Shown here one piece after another: positions 11,909-21,333 of a stretch of 64,000 nt of DNA. How positions within the stretch are numbered: position 1 is the stretch's first letter; every line of letters starts with the position of its first letter. The stretch is from Draba incana. Lineage: Eukaryota > Streptophyta > Magnoliopsida > Brassicales > Brassicaceae. A program made the translations under genes and the position numbers. Location: positions 19,297,010-19,361,009 of the forward strand of contig OY755215.1 in assembly GCA_963576765.1 (NCBI GenBank), read 5' to 3'. The notes under the pieces are model-generated. The model was not told the DNA's origin. It saw only the letters and a program-made list of their open reading frames with translations, and did no database searches.

Positions 11909-12255
11909 GCTGCTCCAGATTCGCCTGATTCTCCTCAACTTCTTCGACAATCACAGTACCATCGTCGTTGATCCTCTGTCCTTCCTCGTTGTATCTCAAT
12001 CCTGCCGGATCACGCAAGATTCCATCTGGTCTCGGTCTCAGAATGATTCGTCCTTGAGCAACCATTGTTGCTGCTCTTCTATTCTCACGCTCTAAGCGTG
12101 CAAGTTCATGACCGTATCCAACTAGCTCTTTGTCTTTGCAGCTCCTTGTATCAGGCATACACCTGAAACTCAAAACAAAAAGAAACTAGCAAAGCAAAAA
12201 TAAAAAGTAAAAAGCTTAGACAAAATCCTAATAAAATAAATCTAATGGCGTTTAC

Positions 12256-12273
12256 TCCCCGGCAACGGCGCTA
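12256..12273 (-). promoter_or_regulatory. E2 primer binding site (tRNA-Asp)
   Basis: The plus strand reads TCCCCGGCAACGGCGCTA, matching the 3' end of plant tRNA-Asp (...CGGCGCCA) with one change. It lies 5 bp inside the 5' LTR. Confidence 0.8.
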
Positions 12274-12278
12274 AAATT

Positions 12279-13384
12279 TGATATGCTCAAATTAGACCTA
12301 GAGCTATCTCTCAAATTAAGAGATAAGAAGTAGTACTTTAGGGTCGAATCCACAGGGAATCAATTGCACAATAGATCAATAAATTTAGATTAAGCTAAGT
12401 AATAAAAGGTGAATGCAAGTAAATAAAACAAGTAATGAGATCGGTTGTAAAATAATAAAGAGAAACGCTAGGCACAGGGAAATCGCAGGTGAATCAGATA
12501 TGCAGATGATAAATTAAAGATAGGATTATGAAGCTCAGTTCCTAAACATGAACACGAATGTAAAACCAATCAGCTATCGCTGCAAAGATTATCTATGCCT
12601 AAACCCTAGAAAGCCAACTGTCGTTGCGAATCCTATGAATCTAAACAAGCAATAAATTCAGGCTCAATTGTTCACAAAACCCTAAACCAAATGTCTTTGC
12701 GAAAAAGATTTTTGCTCATCAAAAACTAGTTCAAGCAATTAATAAAACTGTCGTTTCTATTAATCAACCCTAGATCAGATTTCAGTTCGCGAGGCTAAAA
12801 TCAGCAATAAAAACAAGTTAAGATGAAGAACTTCTAATGATATTAATCCTATGCAAATCAGATAAGATCTAGCAAATCATCAACAACCCTTGAATAACCC
12901 TAAACCTAACAAGAGAATTACTTAGACATGATCATAGAAGAAAACATGGTTTTATTAAAAGATATGTCTAAGAAATCAGTAAAAGAAAGCATAAGCCTAA
13001 ACAATGGCTGTAAAAACGTATATATATATAAGTACAAAGTCGGCTAGAAACTTAAAAGTAAACATCTAGAACTTTTGGGCTTTGAACGGACTTCTCGAAC
13101 TTGGATTTGGGCTTCAGCGAACAGGGTGTCGATCGACACCTCTTGAAAACCTTTGTGTCGAGCGATGCTCCCTATAGTGTCGATCGACATTGCCTTTGAA
13201 ATTCCAATCCGAGTTTCGCATCTTTGACTCTTTCTTCCGCAATGCTCCAAAACTTCCAGTAAACATCTTTTACGCTCCAATCGTCTAGGTACCTGTAAAG
13301 ACTCTAAAACCAACTGGAAAACGCTAAAAGACTCTAAAATACAGACTTATATCATGGCCTAAAACGGGTAAAAATGATATATCA
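12279..13384 (-). repeat. E2 5' LTR
   Basis: TGATATGCTC...ATATCA, 1106 bp, next to the primer binding site. It carries palindromes at about 13127, 13157 and 13178 in the U3 slot. Confidence 0.88.
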
Positions 13385-13389
13385 CTTAT
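13385..13389. repeat. E2 target site duplication, right copy (CTTAT)
   Basis: Identical to 7265-7269. Joining the two sides restores continuous E1 internal sequence. Confidence 0.85.
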
Positions 13390-13800
13390 CCTAACCTTGC
13401 TAGTGTTGAAAGAGGAATCAAATCCACGATTACTAACGCCCAAGACAAGAATTTAGAGTTCATTAAGGGCGGGGTCTGCAACATCCTTTCTGGAGTTCTC
13501 TAGAAATCTGAACTCGCTCCGTTAAACCGATCCACTTCCAGTTACCGACCTTGTAAAACCAACCAACTCGCATTGTAATGGTCCTTGAGTGCGGTTCAGA
13601 GCAAGTAGAAGGGAGTTTTTTACCCGAAAAATTGAAAAACTGACTCATAAAAACTCAAAATAAAAGACATAGTTAGCAACTACCTCCCTCAGACTTAAAC
13701 GACACTGTCCCCAGTGTTATTAAGCCTGAAATTGGTGAAAACAAGTAAAACAAAACGAAAGGAATTGAAATTTTGAAGAGAAAAACGTAACCTGGTAGGG

Positions 13801-13888
13801 GTGTTGATCGACACTGTCAATGGTGTCGATCGACACCAAATAATTTTTGCAAGTGTCGAGCGATTTGATCAGTCGTGTCGCTCGACAG
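13801..13888. repeat. Quartet of GTGTCGATCGACAC-class palindromes, post-protease slot of E1
   Basis: Starts at 13801, 13823, 13853 and 13875, that is 22 / 30 / 22 bp, almost the same geometry as the LTR quartet at 6483. Confidence 0.9.
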
Positions 13889-13999
13889 AGGCTCCTGAAG
13901 TTCATGCTCATGTTTTTGTCTGCTAAAAATCAAAACCAAAAACAACACCAAACATAAAATTGTAAAAATAAAATAAAACATAATTATTATGACTCACAA

Positions 14000-14015
14000 G
14001 TGGGTTGCTTCCCAC
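14000..14015 (-). promoter_or_regulatory. Conserved post-polyprotein hairpin, E1
   Basis: Sense GTGGGAAGCAACCCAC: the stem is preserved and the loop differs by one base from E2. Confidence 0.72.
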
Positions 14016-14059
14016 TAAGTGCTTGTTTTCAATCCGTTAGCTTGACTGTTTTGAGGAAT

Positions 14060-14720
14060 TTAGATGTCTGGTGGATCCGCATTCTTCCATGGAATGATTC
14101 CTTGAAAGAGTTTCTGCGTCTTCTGCAGCATCGTCTGGACAACTACGTCTCCTTTCTCTTTCAGCTCCTTAGGTACGATGATGCGCATTCTCGCGAAAGG
14201 CTTTGAAGTCCTTTTACGCTCCTTATGAATTTCTGCAGATTCATCAGAAGAAAAACCAAGACTTGCACGAGAAACTCGATGCTTGCGTAAGCGCGTAACA
14301 ACTTTTTCACATTTTAAATCTTTGATGAAATCAGGAGATTGGGAATTAAGTGCAGGAAGTGCGTACCTTTGCTCGATGGGAGGATCTTGGGCTGGGATAA
14401 GTGGAATTATTTGTTCAGCAACATATGAGGCACTAGATTCGAACTCCTTGATTGAGCCTTCATCCTCTTGAATTTCCACTGAAAAAGTTTGACCGTCAAT
14501 GGTGGATTTTCTTCGTGTAATATCCATGTCAAAATCCATGACAATGTCACCTAGATCAAGCTTGATATTCCCTTTCCTCACATCTATTTGCGCACTAGAA
14601 GTAGCTAAGAAGGATCTTCCCATAATTAAAGGATCTTCAGGCTCATCATCATACTCCAAAACCACAAAGTCTACAGGAATTATGCAGTCATGAATCGTGA
14701 TAGGCACATCCTCTAGAATA
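14060..14720 (-). pseudogene. E1 protease C-terminal fragment, truncated by E3
   Basis: About 215 residues remain open. They contain the retropepsin flank (VVLEYDDEPEDPLIMGRSFL-type) and end IPWKNADPPDI, as in E2. The upstream catalytic part is missing because E3 inserted at 14721. The rest of E1 (gag and 5' LTR) should lie beyond the 3' end of E3, but neither is in the window, which shows that a large deletion followed. Confidence 0.8.
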
Positions 14721-14898
14721 CTGATATATTAGTATTTTGGTCTCTTTTACGTATTGTTTCTTTAGTATTTTTTGGTTCTTTCTAGTTCTTTTTGTGTTTT
14801 TTCAGGTTCTAGGAGGCTCTCAAGCATGGATTGGAGTCATTGGGGGTCATTGGAGCAAGAGGGACGAATCTGGAGAAAAGATGGCATTTTTCATAACC

Positions 14899-14932
14899 GA
14901 GCACCTGCTCGGTTTGAACCGAGCACCTGCTC
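14899..14932 (+). repeat. GAGCACCTGCTC pair, U3 slot of E3
   Basis: Copies at 14899-14910 and 14921-14932, period 22, embedded in CCGAGCACCTGCTCGG, so each can form a 6-bp stem. Offset from the LTR start is 177, the same as in E4. Confidence 0.93.
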
Positions 14933-14970
14933 GCCCGAAGACTCAAAGACTTGCAGCTCCCTGGAAACCG

Positions 14971-15150
14971 GACCGGTCGATTCGACTACAAGACCGACCG
15001 GTCCACACCCGAAGTCCCGAAGCCAAAGCTCCCTGGAATCCGGACCAACCGGTCCGGATGAGAGGACCGACCGGTCCCAGACACGGAGACTTGCACGTTT
15101 TTGAGATGCTCGAAGACGGACCGACCGGTCTGAAACCAGACCGACCGGTC
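14971..15150 (+). repeat. GACCGACCGGTC-class palindromes in E3 LTR
   Basis: Cores lie at 14971, 14992, 15043, 15065, 15119 and 15139, arranged as three pairs; the last two pairs have periods of 22 and 20 bp. This third palindrome class is seen only in this LTR, immediately downstream of the GAGCACCTGCTC pair. Confidence 0.88.
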
Positions 15151-16108
15151 GGTCACCCAGAACCAAGTTGCCCTAATTTTTACTATAAATTAGAGACAAC
15201 CACTTTCCAAAACAAAAAGTTCTATTTTCTCGGATATTTTTCCATTACACGTTACTAAGAGGCTGAGACTCATTTTGTTCCAAGTTCTTAAGATCCTTCA
15301 AGTGTTTTTCATTCCTTGGATTTTGCTTGTAAGATTTGGAGGATCATCAACAACTTTCTGTTGAGAAGAATTCTTAAACCCTTATCTCTTTATTCATTCA
15401 TGATGCATTCTCCTCATTTGATTGCTGCGTTTTTGTTCTCCATGGTCGAGTAGTCTCATAGCTAGATTAGAGGATTTCAATGGTGAATTAGGATGCTAGT
15501 GACTGAGCCAAATAGGAATGATAGCATTTGTCTTCATCAATCGGGATTCGTATTGCTTAGGCTAATTTGATCACCTAGTCTATGTTCTCAAGTTTAACTT
15601 ATTCACGACAGTGCTCTAGGTTGCTAGATGAACCATTGATGAGCAATCGGTGTGTAACCAACGACAGTTGATTGTTACCATCGATTGTGAACAAATCGAA
15701 CCATCTTGTTAATGCTTATCAACATCTCGAATTCAAACGACAGTTTAGGCATTTAGGGTGTTAGATAAAGATATTGATGCATCACGACAGTGGGGCAATA
15801 TTACATTTATGTTCGAGTTCTAGACCGCGCTTAACTGAATCCTGAATAGTTGTTCAGTCCTTAATTCGAAATCACCGGCGAATGACCTTAATCTAGTGCC
15901 TTTCTCTTATTGAATTTACATCGTTTTAATTGTTGTTTCGTTCATTGTTTCATTGCAAACCAACCCCCATTTTATCTTAGCTTTAAATATAAATCCATAG
16001 TTTCATAGAGTAATCTTGGTCTCTGAGGATTCGATACCTAAAATACTACTGCTTTTGTCTGTGCACTTGCGGATTTTATTTGGGTTAAAACTTATTGCAT
16101 CAAGTTTT

Positions 16109-16126
16109 TGGCGCCATTGCCGGGGC
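16109..16126 (+). promoter_or_regulatory. E3 primer binding site (tRNA-Asp)
   Basis: TGGCGCCATTGCCGGGGC, complementary to the tRNA-Asp 3' end with minor changes, 6 bp after the LTR. Confidence 0.8.
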
Positions 16127-16224
16127 GTGATTGCGTTGCCTTTGAAATTCGATTTTATTTATAGTCTAAGAATTTTGTTAATTTTGTTTTTGTTTTTATT
16201 TTCTTTTGCGTGTGTTTCAGGTGC

Positions 16225-18343
16225 ATGACCAGTAGAAGAACGAGAAGAAATCTCACCGAATCACTAGTCAGTCACACGAACGAAGAGTTAGCTCGCATTG
16301 AACGTCAAAACCGTCAACGAAGAAACACACCAACACCGAACATTATGGCTGATCAGGAAGAGATGAACACTCAGTTATAATTGCTAAGAGATCAGATTGC
16401 GGTGTTGCAAAGGAATCAACCACGTGCTCCACCAGCACAGCCTGGAATTGGGGATTCGGATAATCCCCATGCGTTCTACCAAAACCGTTCAGCCATTGTT
16501 ACACCAGCAATTCAGAGGCAAGACTTTGAGATCAAGCCTCAGATGATCTCGTTGGTGAAACAGCACTTGTTCCACGGACTACCGGCTGAGATACCGATGG
16601 ACCGCATCAAGAATTTCGAAGAAATCTGCAGCACTACGGGATCTAATGGGGTACCGAGTGAGTTTTTGAAGTGCAAGTTGTTCCCATTCTCACTTTCGGA
16701 CAAGGCCCTTAGATGGTTGAAGTCATTGCCTACCGGTTCTTTGAAGACATGGGATGAGGTTAGAGCTGCGTTCTTGGACCATTTCTACACCAAGTCCAAG
16801 ACAGCGTCTTTGAGGAACAAGATCTCATCCTTTCAACAACATTCTGGTGAAGCTTTCTGTGAAGCTTGGGAGAGACTCAAGGAATACCGTAGGGAGTGTC
16901 CTCATCACGGTTTCAAGGATGACCAGATTTTGGGGATTTTCTATGATGGAGTTGAATGGGATTATCGGAATACCCTAAATCCTGCGAGTAACGGAAACTT
17001 CATGACCAAGACTAGAGATGGTGCTTTTGAGCTGATTGAGAACCTTACCGCAAGCTCTAACAACAAGGCCCCTGAGTATGATAGAACCAAGAAGGTTAAT
17101 AGTGTGGACACTCAGAAGATCAACGAGCTGACAACGAAGGTTAATCTACTTCTACGCGAGAATCAAAGACCGGTAAAGCTTGTGGAGGAAAATGAGGTTA
17201 CGTTTATCCCTCAAGAGTTTGAAGATGATGAAGATGCTGGAGTTCAAGAGGTTAACTTCGTTAATGGTCAAGGATATCAGAACCGTGGGTTTAACCCCAA
17301 CTATCGGAGCCACCCTAACCTCTCTTACCGAAGCACCAATGTCGAGAACCCATAAGACCAGGTTTATCCGCAACAAGGAGGTACGAATCAGAACGCACAA
17401 GGTCAAGGAAATCAGAAATTCTACTCCAGCAACACTCAAGGGAAGCAATTCATCCCGAATCAGAATCGGTCCCAAGGGGGAAACCAACAACAAACCACTC
17501 AATTTACCACACCGCAACAAGCTACTTCTGCGTCTACATCTCAAGACGAGTTGAAGAGTCTCATGCAGCAGCTGATGGTCAACCAACAAAAGGCATCCAC
17601 TGAGATTAATCACATGTACAATGACCTGAATGCAAAGTACGAGGCTGTCACATGAAGAAACTGGATACGCAAGTGGCTCAAACCACCGAAGCTACTAAGA
17701 GACCAACTGGGTCTCTTCCAGGACACGGTGAGGCTAATCCGAGGAAGGAATATCAAGTGAATGCTATCGAGTTGAAGAGTGGAAAGAAGTTGGCACCGCC
17801 TACGATCACGAGCTCTCGAGTTAAGGCTAAGGAGAAGTTACCCGAGCACCAGGCTCAAGAGGATGGTTTATCAGAAGAAGATAGGCTTAAAAAGGTTGGT
17901 TCAAGCTCAGGGACACCTCAGGTTTCTGTCCAAGTTGATGCCGCGAAAATTTTTTCCGAGCACCTGCTCCCTACTACCGAGCACCTGCTCACTCAGGGTG
18001 CTCCCAAGAAAATTTCAGAAACTCCTCCCGAGCGAGTTTATGTACCCAAGGTGCCTTACCCAGTACCTCCCAAGAAATCTAGGAAGGATTTGGAGAATGC
18101 CAAGTGTAAGGAAATGCTTAAGGATCTGACGGTAAAACTTCCTTTATCTGATGCCGTTCAAATGATTCCGTCACTCAAGAGATACATGAAAGAGTTAGTT
18201 GCTGGAAAGGTCGTCGAAGACGAGAATGTGATGATGGTTTCTAAGGAATGTAGCGCAATACTTCAGAGTAAGGTGTTGACAAAGAAAGGCAATCCGGGAA
18301 GATTCGTGATTTCCGTGAAGATTGGGCCTTGCACGTTGGCATG
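16225..18343 (+). pseudogene. E3 gag and gag-protease linker, broken and interrupted by E4
   Basis: The ATG at 16225 follows a CAG/GTGC context also present in E4. The coding sequence matches E4 gag closely. It contains TAA stops near 16376 and 17353 where E4 has a sense codon, the second one replacing the Gln codon in the NPQDQVYPQQ region. A small deletion near 17650 shifts frame. The gag core spans about 16480-17080. The later frame (17652-18343) carries a palindrome pair in the linker (read EHLLPTTEHLL), then the conserved ERVYVPKVPYPVPPKK block, and stops at the E4 insertion. Protease continues at 30828. Confidence 0.85.
17958..17990 (+). repeat. GAGCACCTGCTC pair in gag-protease linker of E3
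   Basis: Copies at 17958 and 17979, period 21, in frame. Homologous position to 27616-27647 of E4 and 10889-10923 of E2. Confidence 0.92.
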
Positions 18344-18498
18344 TGATAGTCTCGAGTTTTAACCCAAAATAATGCTGCAAGTGCACAGGCAAAAGCAGTA
18401 GTATATAAGGTATCGAATCCACAGAGACCAAGGTTACACTATGAATCTATAGATTTCAAATAAAGCTAAGATAAATTAAATGAGTTGTAAACTGACAT

Positions 18499-18531
18499 GA
18501 GCAGGTGCTCAATGTAAATGAGCAGGTGCTT
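18499..18531 (-). repeat. GAGCACCTGCTC pair near the sense 3' part of E4 3' LTR
   Basis: On the plus strand GAGCAGGTGCTC at 18499 and GAGCAGGTGCTT at 18520, period 21. Copy of 29613-29645. E3 has no pair at this position. Confidence 0.9.
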
Positions 18532-19498
18532 GGAATAAAAATCGGTAATAAAACAATGATAAAAGGCACTAAGCCGAGATGAATCTCCGGTGATTTCGGG
18601 TACTTGGGTTGAGCAAGCTATTCAGGGTCTATTTAAATGCGGTCTAGAACTCAAACATAAATATGTATTGCCCCGCTTTTGGCGATGTATCAACACCTTT
18701 GCCTACAGCCTAAATACCTACACTTTCGAGTGGATTTAGTAATGAAGTAAGCAAGCTTTAATGCAATGGTTCAATATGTTCACATTCAATGGGAACGATC
18801 AATGGTGTTTTGGTTACCACCGAATGCTCATCAAAGGTAATTCTAGCAACCTATATCATTTTTGGTGAATAGATTAAACCTAGAGATCATAGACTAAGTG
18901 ATCAATTTAGCCTAAGCATTGAGACTTCCTAGAGATGAAGACATAAAAATTCCCTATTTGGCTCAACCATCTAAAGCCCTAAATCACCATCGAAATCACC
19001 CCGACCTAGTTATGGAACTACTCGGACATGATCGAATCAAATGAAACAATAATAATCTTGAAACTCATAATGAAATGAATAAGAAGGATAAGGGTTAGAA
19101 ATTCTTCTTGAGAAGATACTACTGTGATGATTCGGAAATGACAAGTAGCTTCAATGGTGGTCGGTGAATGAATCGGAAGTGATGATGCAAGAACAAAAAT
19201 ACTTTTATTAAAATCGTAAAAAGAGAACAAGAGTATTCTGATTATTTCGTGAACAAAAGATGCCCCAAGTCTGATGAAGATCACCTTCTTCAAATACAAG
19301 AGAAAGCATTAAAAACTAAAAATATCTTTTAAGGCAAAATAAGGAAAATAAGAAGAAATCCCATTTATGATTAAAATCAATCATCTCCCTAATGAAAAGG
19401 GATTGATGTTGACTCATTAACTCCTGGGGATCGTGTGGGCCATCAGATGAACTCGACGGCCACAGCTTTATTAGGTTTAGGTTCTGGTGTCTTGGTGC

Positions 19499-19531
19499 GA
19501 GCAGGTGCTCGCTCGGACCGAGCAGGTGCTC
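19499..19531 (-). repeat. GAGCACCTGCTC pair, U3 slot of E4 3' LTR
   Basis: Copies at 19499 and 19520, period 21, about 177 bp from the LTR sense start. Confidence 0.93.
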
Positions 19532-19709
19532 GGTGGAGTGAAAACTCTTCTTTTTGCTCCAATTCTTCTCCTTTTCTTCATAGAGCTCCAGAAGCTCCAA
19601 ATTATGCTCCAAAGCATTGTAGAACCTGAAAAGACATCAAAAGGAAACAAAAAGACAAGAAAAGCAACACAAAACCATGGGTAAATTAGGCTAAAAACCT
19701 AACATATCA

Positions 19710-19746
19710 ACTCCCCCGGACTTGCCTTTTGCTTGTCCGCAAGCAA
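19710..19746 (-). promoter_or_regulatory. E4 polypurine tract and adjoining hairpin
   Basis: Sense AAGTCCGGGGGAGT (19710-19723) abuts the 3' LTR and is preceded by the hairpin TTGCTTGCGGACAAGCAA (19729-19746). This is the expected primer for plus-strand synthesis. Confidence 0.8.
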
Positions 19747-21186
19747 ACAAGAAGAGAGAAATCCGGAGAAGTGTTTGAAGGTGGGAGCTCAAATCCAAAA
19801 GAAACATCGAAGGGTTCAACAAAATGTCCTAAAGAGAACTAATGCGATGCACAACAAATCTTACTCAAGAAGCTTTCGCCATACTCATCTCTTATCAAAA
19901 TAATTACTCCAAATCCTTAGACTCAAAAGAAAGCATGCAATCAACTAAACTCAACTCTTTAACATTCATTAATGTGTTTGGTGCGGTCTCACAATTGGAC
20001 AATGAATCAATACCATTTGGCTCGGTAGAAGAAGGCTTTTAGATGATGCAAAGAGGCGGTTCATAATCCTTTTGGTGGCTAACTCTCAAATGCAAGTGTT
20101 ACATTTAGCAAAAGCAAGAAAGAGAAGAGACAATTGATGCATACAAGGCTCGGAATCCAAAGTTCTACCCATAACCTCATTGTTGCAATCTTTCATCTCT
20201 CTTTTCTCACTACCCATTTGTTAAACCACTAGCCAATTTCGGCTAAACCTTTCAAACTTCCTCTTTCTTCTTTAAATTTTCCGAATCCTAGGGAATTTCT
20301 TTTCTTAACTTTAGCTCTTTCTATCCTAGCATTCTCTAACACATTTTTCTTCTTTTTGATTTATTCTAAGAGAATGCTAAGCTATCATTTTTCTTTTAAA
20401 CACTTAGAGCTATATACTTTTCTTTTCAAACTTATTCCCTAGAACTCATCCTTTCTTCTTTCTTTCTTTTCACACTTAACCACAAACCCAAAGATAATCA
20501 AGTAAACGCTTAACCAAATCGGTTTCATACCCCACCTAAGACTAGTCTTAAACTCAAGAAACTAGCCTAATGGAAACTTTGCCTTATCGTCTCTAATGCT
20601 TGCAAGATTTTACCGATGCAGCACAAAGAAAAAGGCCTCACTCAAAGAATAAATGCAAGGGTTTGAATGAAATGGTCGGGTTTAAAGGTGTGGTACTATC
20701 CTCATCTAAAAGATGAACTTAGATTGGGATAGCCATTCAAATCAAGATAAGTGGTAAAAATTAGGCGAACATGATTTGAATGTAAGGTGTTTATCCATAG
20801 TTATGATTCAAAGTCCAAAAGTGAGAAGAATTAATCAAGTTTAAGTTCAAGTTGATAGAGTTGAATCTAGATCATGCAAGTTTCAATTGAATTGGGATTT
20901 TCAAAGAAATAAGATTCAAGTATGGATGAGCCTCTAATTCATGATTGTTAATGCATTGAAAAAGTTCTAATGAGGGCATAACATAGAATCCTAAAATGAA
21001 TCTTTACAAGGAAATTTCATCATTGCTCCCTATGCAAATGCAATCCTAAAATGCTCTAGACTCGATCCTAGCATGAAAAAGATAATAAAAATGTTTATGC
21101 CATGAGAAACTATATGCATTTTTTTTTTTTTTTTTTTTTTTATAAGTGCAAAAGACTCAAAGCAAAAACAATTAAAACATTAATCC
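19747..21186 (-). other. E4 non-coding stretch between the two polypurine modules
   Basis: About 1.4 kb without a supported coding frame, T/C-rich in the middle, with a 23-bp poly-T run at 21119-21141 (poly-A in sense). No motif recognised apart from the modules at its ends. Confidence 0.5.
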
Positions 21187-21223
21187 ACTCCCCCGGACTT
21201 AACTTTCACCGTCTCGGTGAAAG
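21187..21223 (-). promoter_or_regulatory. E4 second polypurine tract plus hairpin
   Basis: Plus strand ACTCCCCCGGACTT (21187-21200), identical to the tract at the LTR, next to the hairpin CTTTCACC-loop-GGTGAAAG (21203-21223). The same order as at the LTR boundary, 1.48 kb inside it. Confidence 0.65.
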
Positions 21224-21333
21224 AAAAGTACCGAAAGAGTAGACTAAAAACAAGTTCAAATCAAAAACAAAATAAAAACAAAATAGAAACAAATGTGATA
21301 TAAACAATGGAAATAGTAGGGTGAAAGTGGATA

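Larger units (their letters stand above)
9688..12158 (-). pseudogene. E2 gag-protease polyprotein, broken
   Basis: Gag starts at the ATG near 12158 (MPDTRS...), after a short leader from the primer site. The Ty3/gypsy gag core follows, with a frameshift near 11530 and a TGA in place of a conserved Trp codon near 11346. Further frame changes occur near 10952 and 10585. The retropepsin-like protease is in 9688-10590, with SLCDLGSGINLMP as the active-site loop and a downstream ILLGRSFL motif. The frame ends ...IPWKSADPPDI with no RT. Paired palindromes lie in its N-terminal linker (11826-11908) and its gag-protease linker (10889-10998), where they are read as peptides such as VDRHADGVDRH. Inactive as it stands; the family assignment is secure from the protease and gag motifs. 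Confidence 0.82.
7270..13384 (-). mobile_element. E2: complete non-autonomous Athila-lineage LTR retrotransposon
   Basis: A 6.1-kb element with two 1.1-kb LTRs, a tRNA-Asp primer site, a broken gag-protease region and no RT, RNaseH or integrase. It is flanked by the 5-bp duplication CTTAT (7265-7269 and 13385-13389). It sits inside a close relative, E1. By eye the two LTRs differ at roughly 20 sites, clearly more than those of E4, so E2 is older. The protease frame ends with the motif IPWKSADPPDI and a stop, followed by the conserved post-polyprotein hairpin. The same ending is seen in E1, so gag-protease-only architecture is a property of this subfamily and not damage to one copy. Movement would need enzymes from an autonomous relative; E4 is a candidate type of helper, which is inference. 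Confidence 0.85.
13390..14059 (-). mobile_element. E1 internal region, right of the E2 insertion
   Basis: Non-coding stretch homologous to 8940-9680 of E2. It includes the second polypurine tract plus CACTGTCCCCAGTG hairpin (about 13684-13722), a palindrome quartet and the post-polyprotein hairpin. Confidence 0.75.
14722..16102 (+). repeat. E3 5' LTR
   Basis: TGATATATTAG...TTGCATCA, 1381 bp, followed by a tRNA-Asp primer site at 16109. It shares with the E4 LTR the block ending GTGCACTTGC and the palindrome pair about 178 bp from its start. AATAC (14717-14721) is the expected left target duplication; the right copy has been deleted. Confidence 0.85.
18344..19709 (-). repeat. E4 3' LTR
   Basis: 1366 bp, TGATAGTCTCGAG...AACATATCA on the plus strand. 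Almost identical to 29458-30822. Contains palindrome pairs at 18499-18531 and 19499-19531. Confidence 0.93.
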
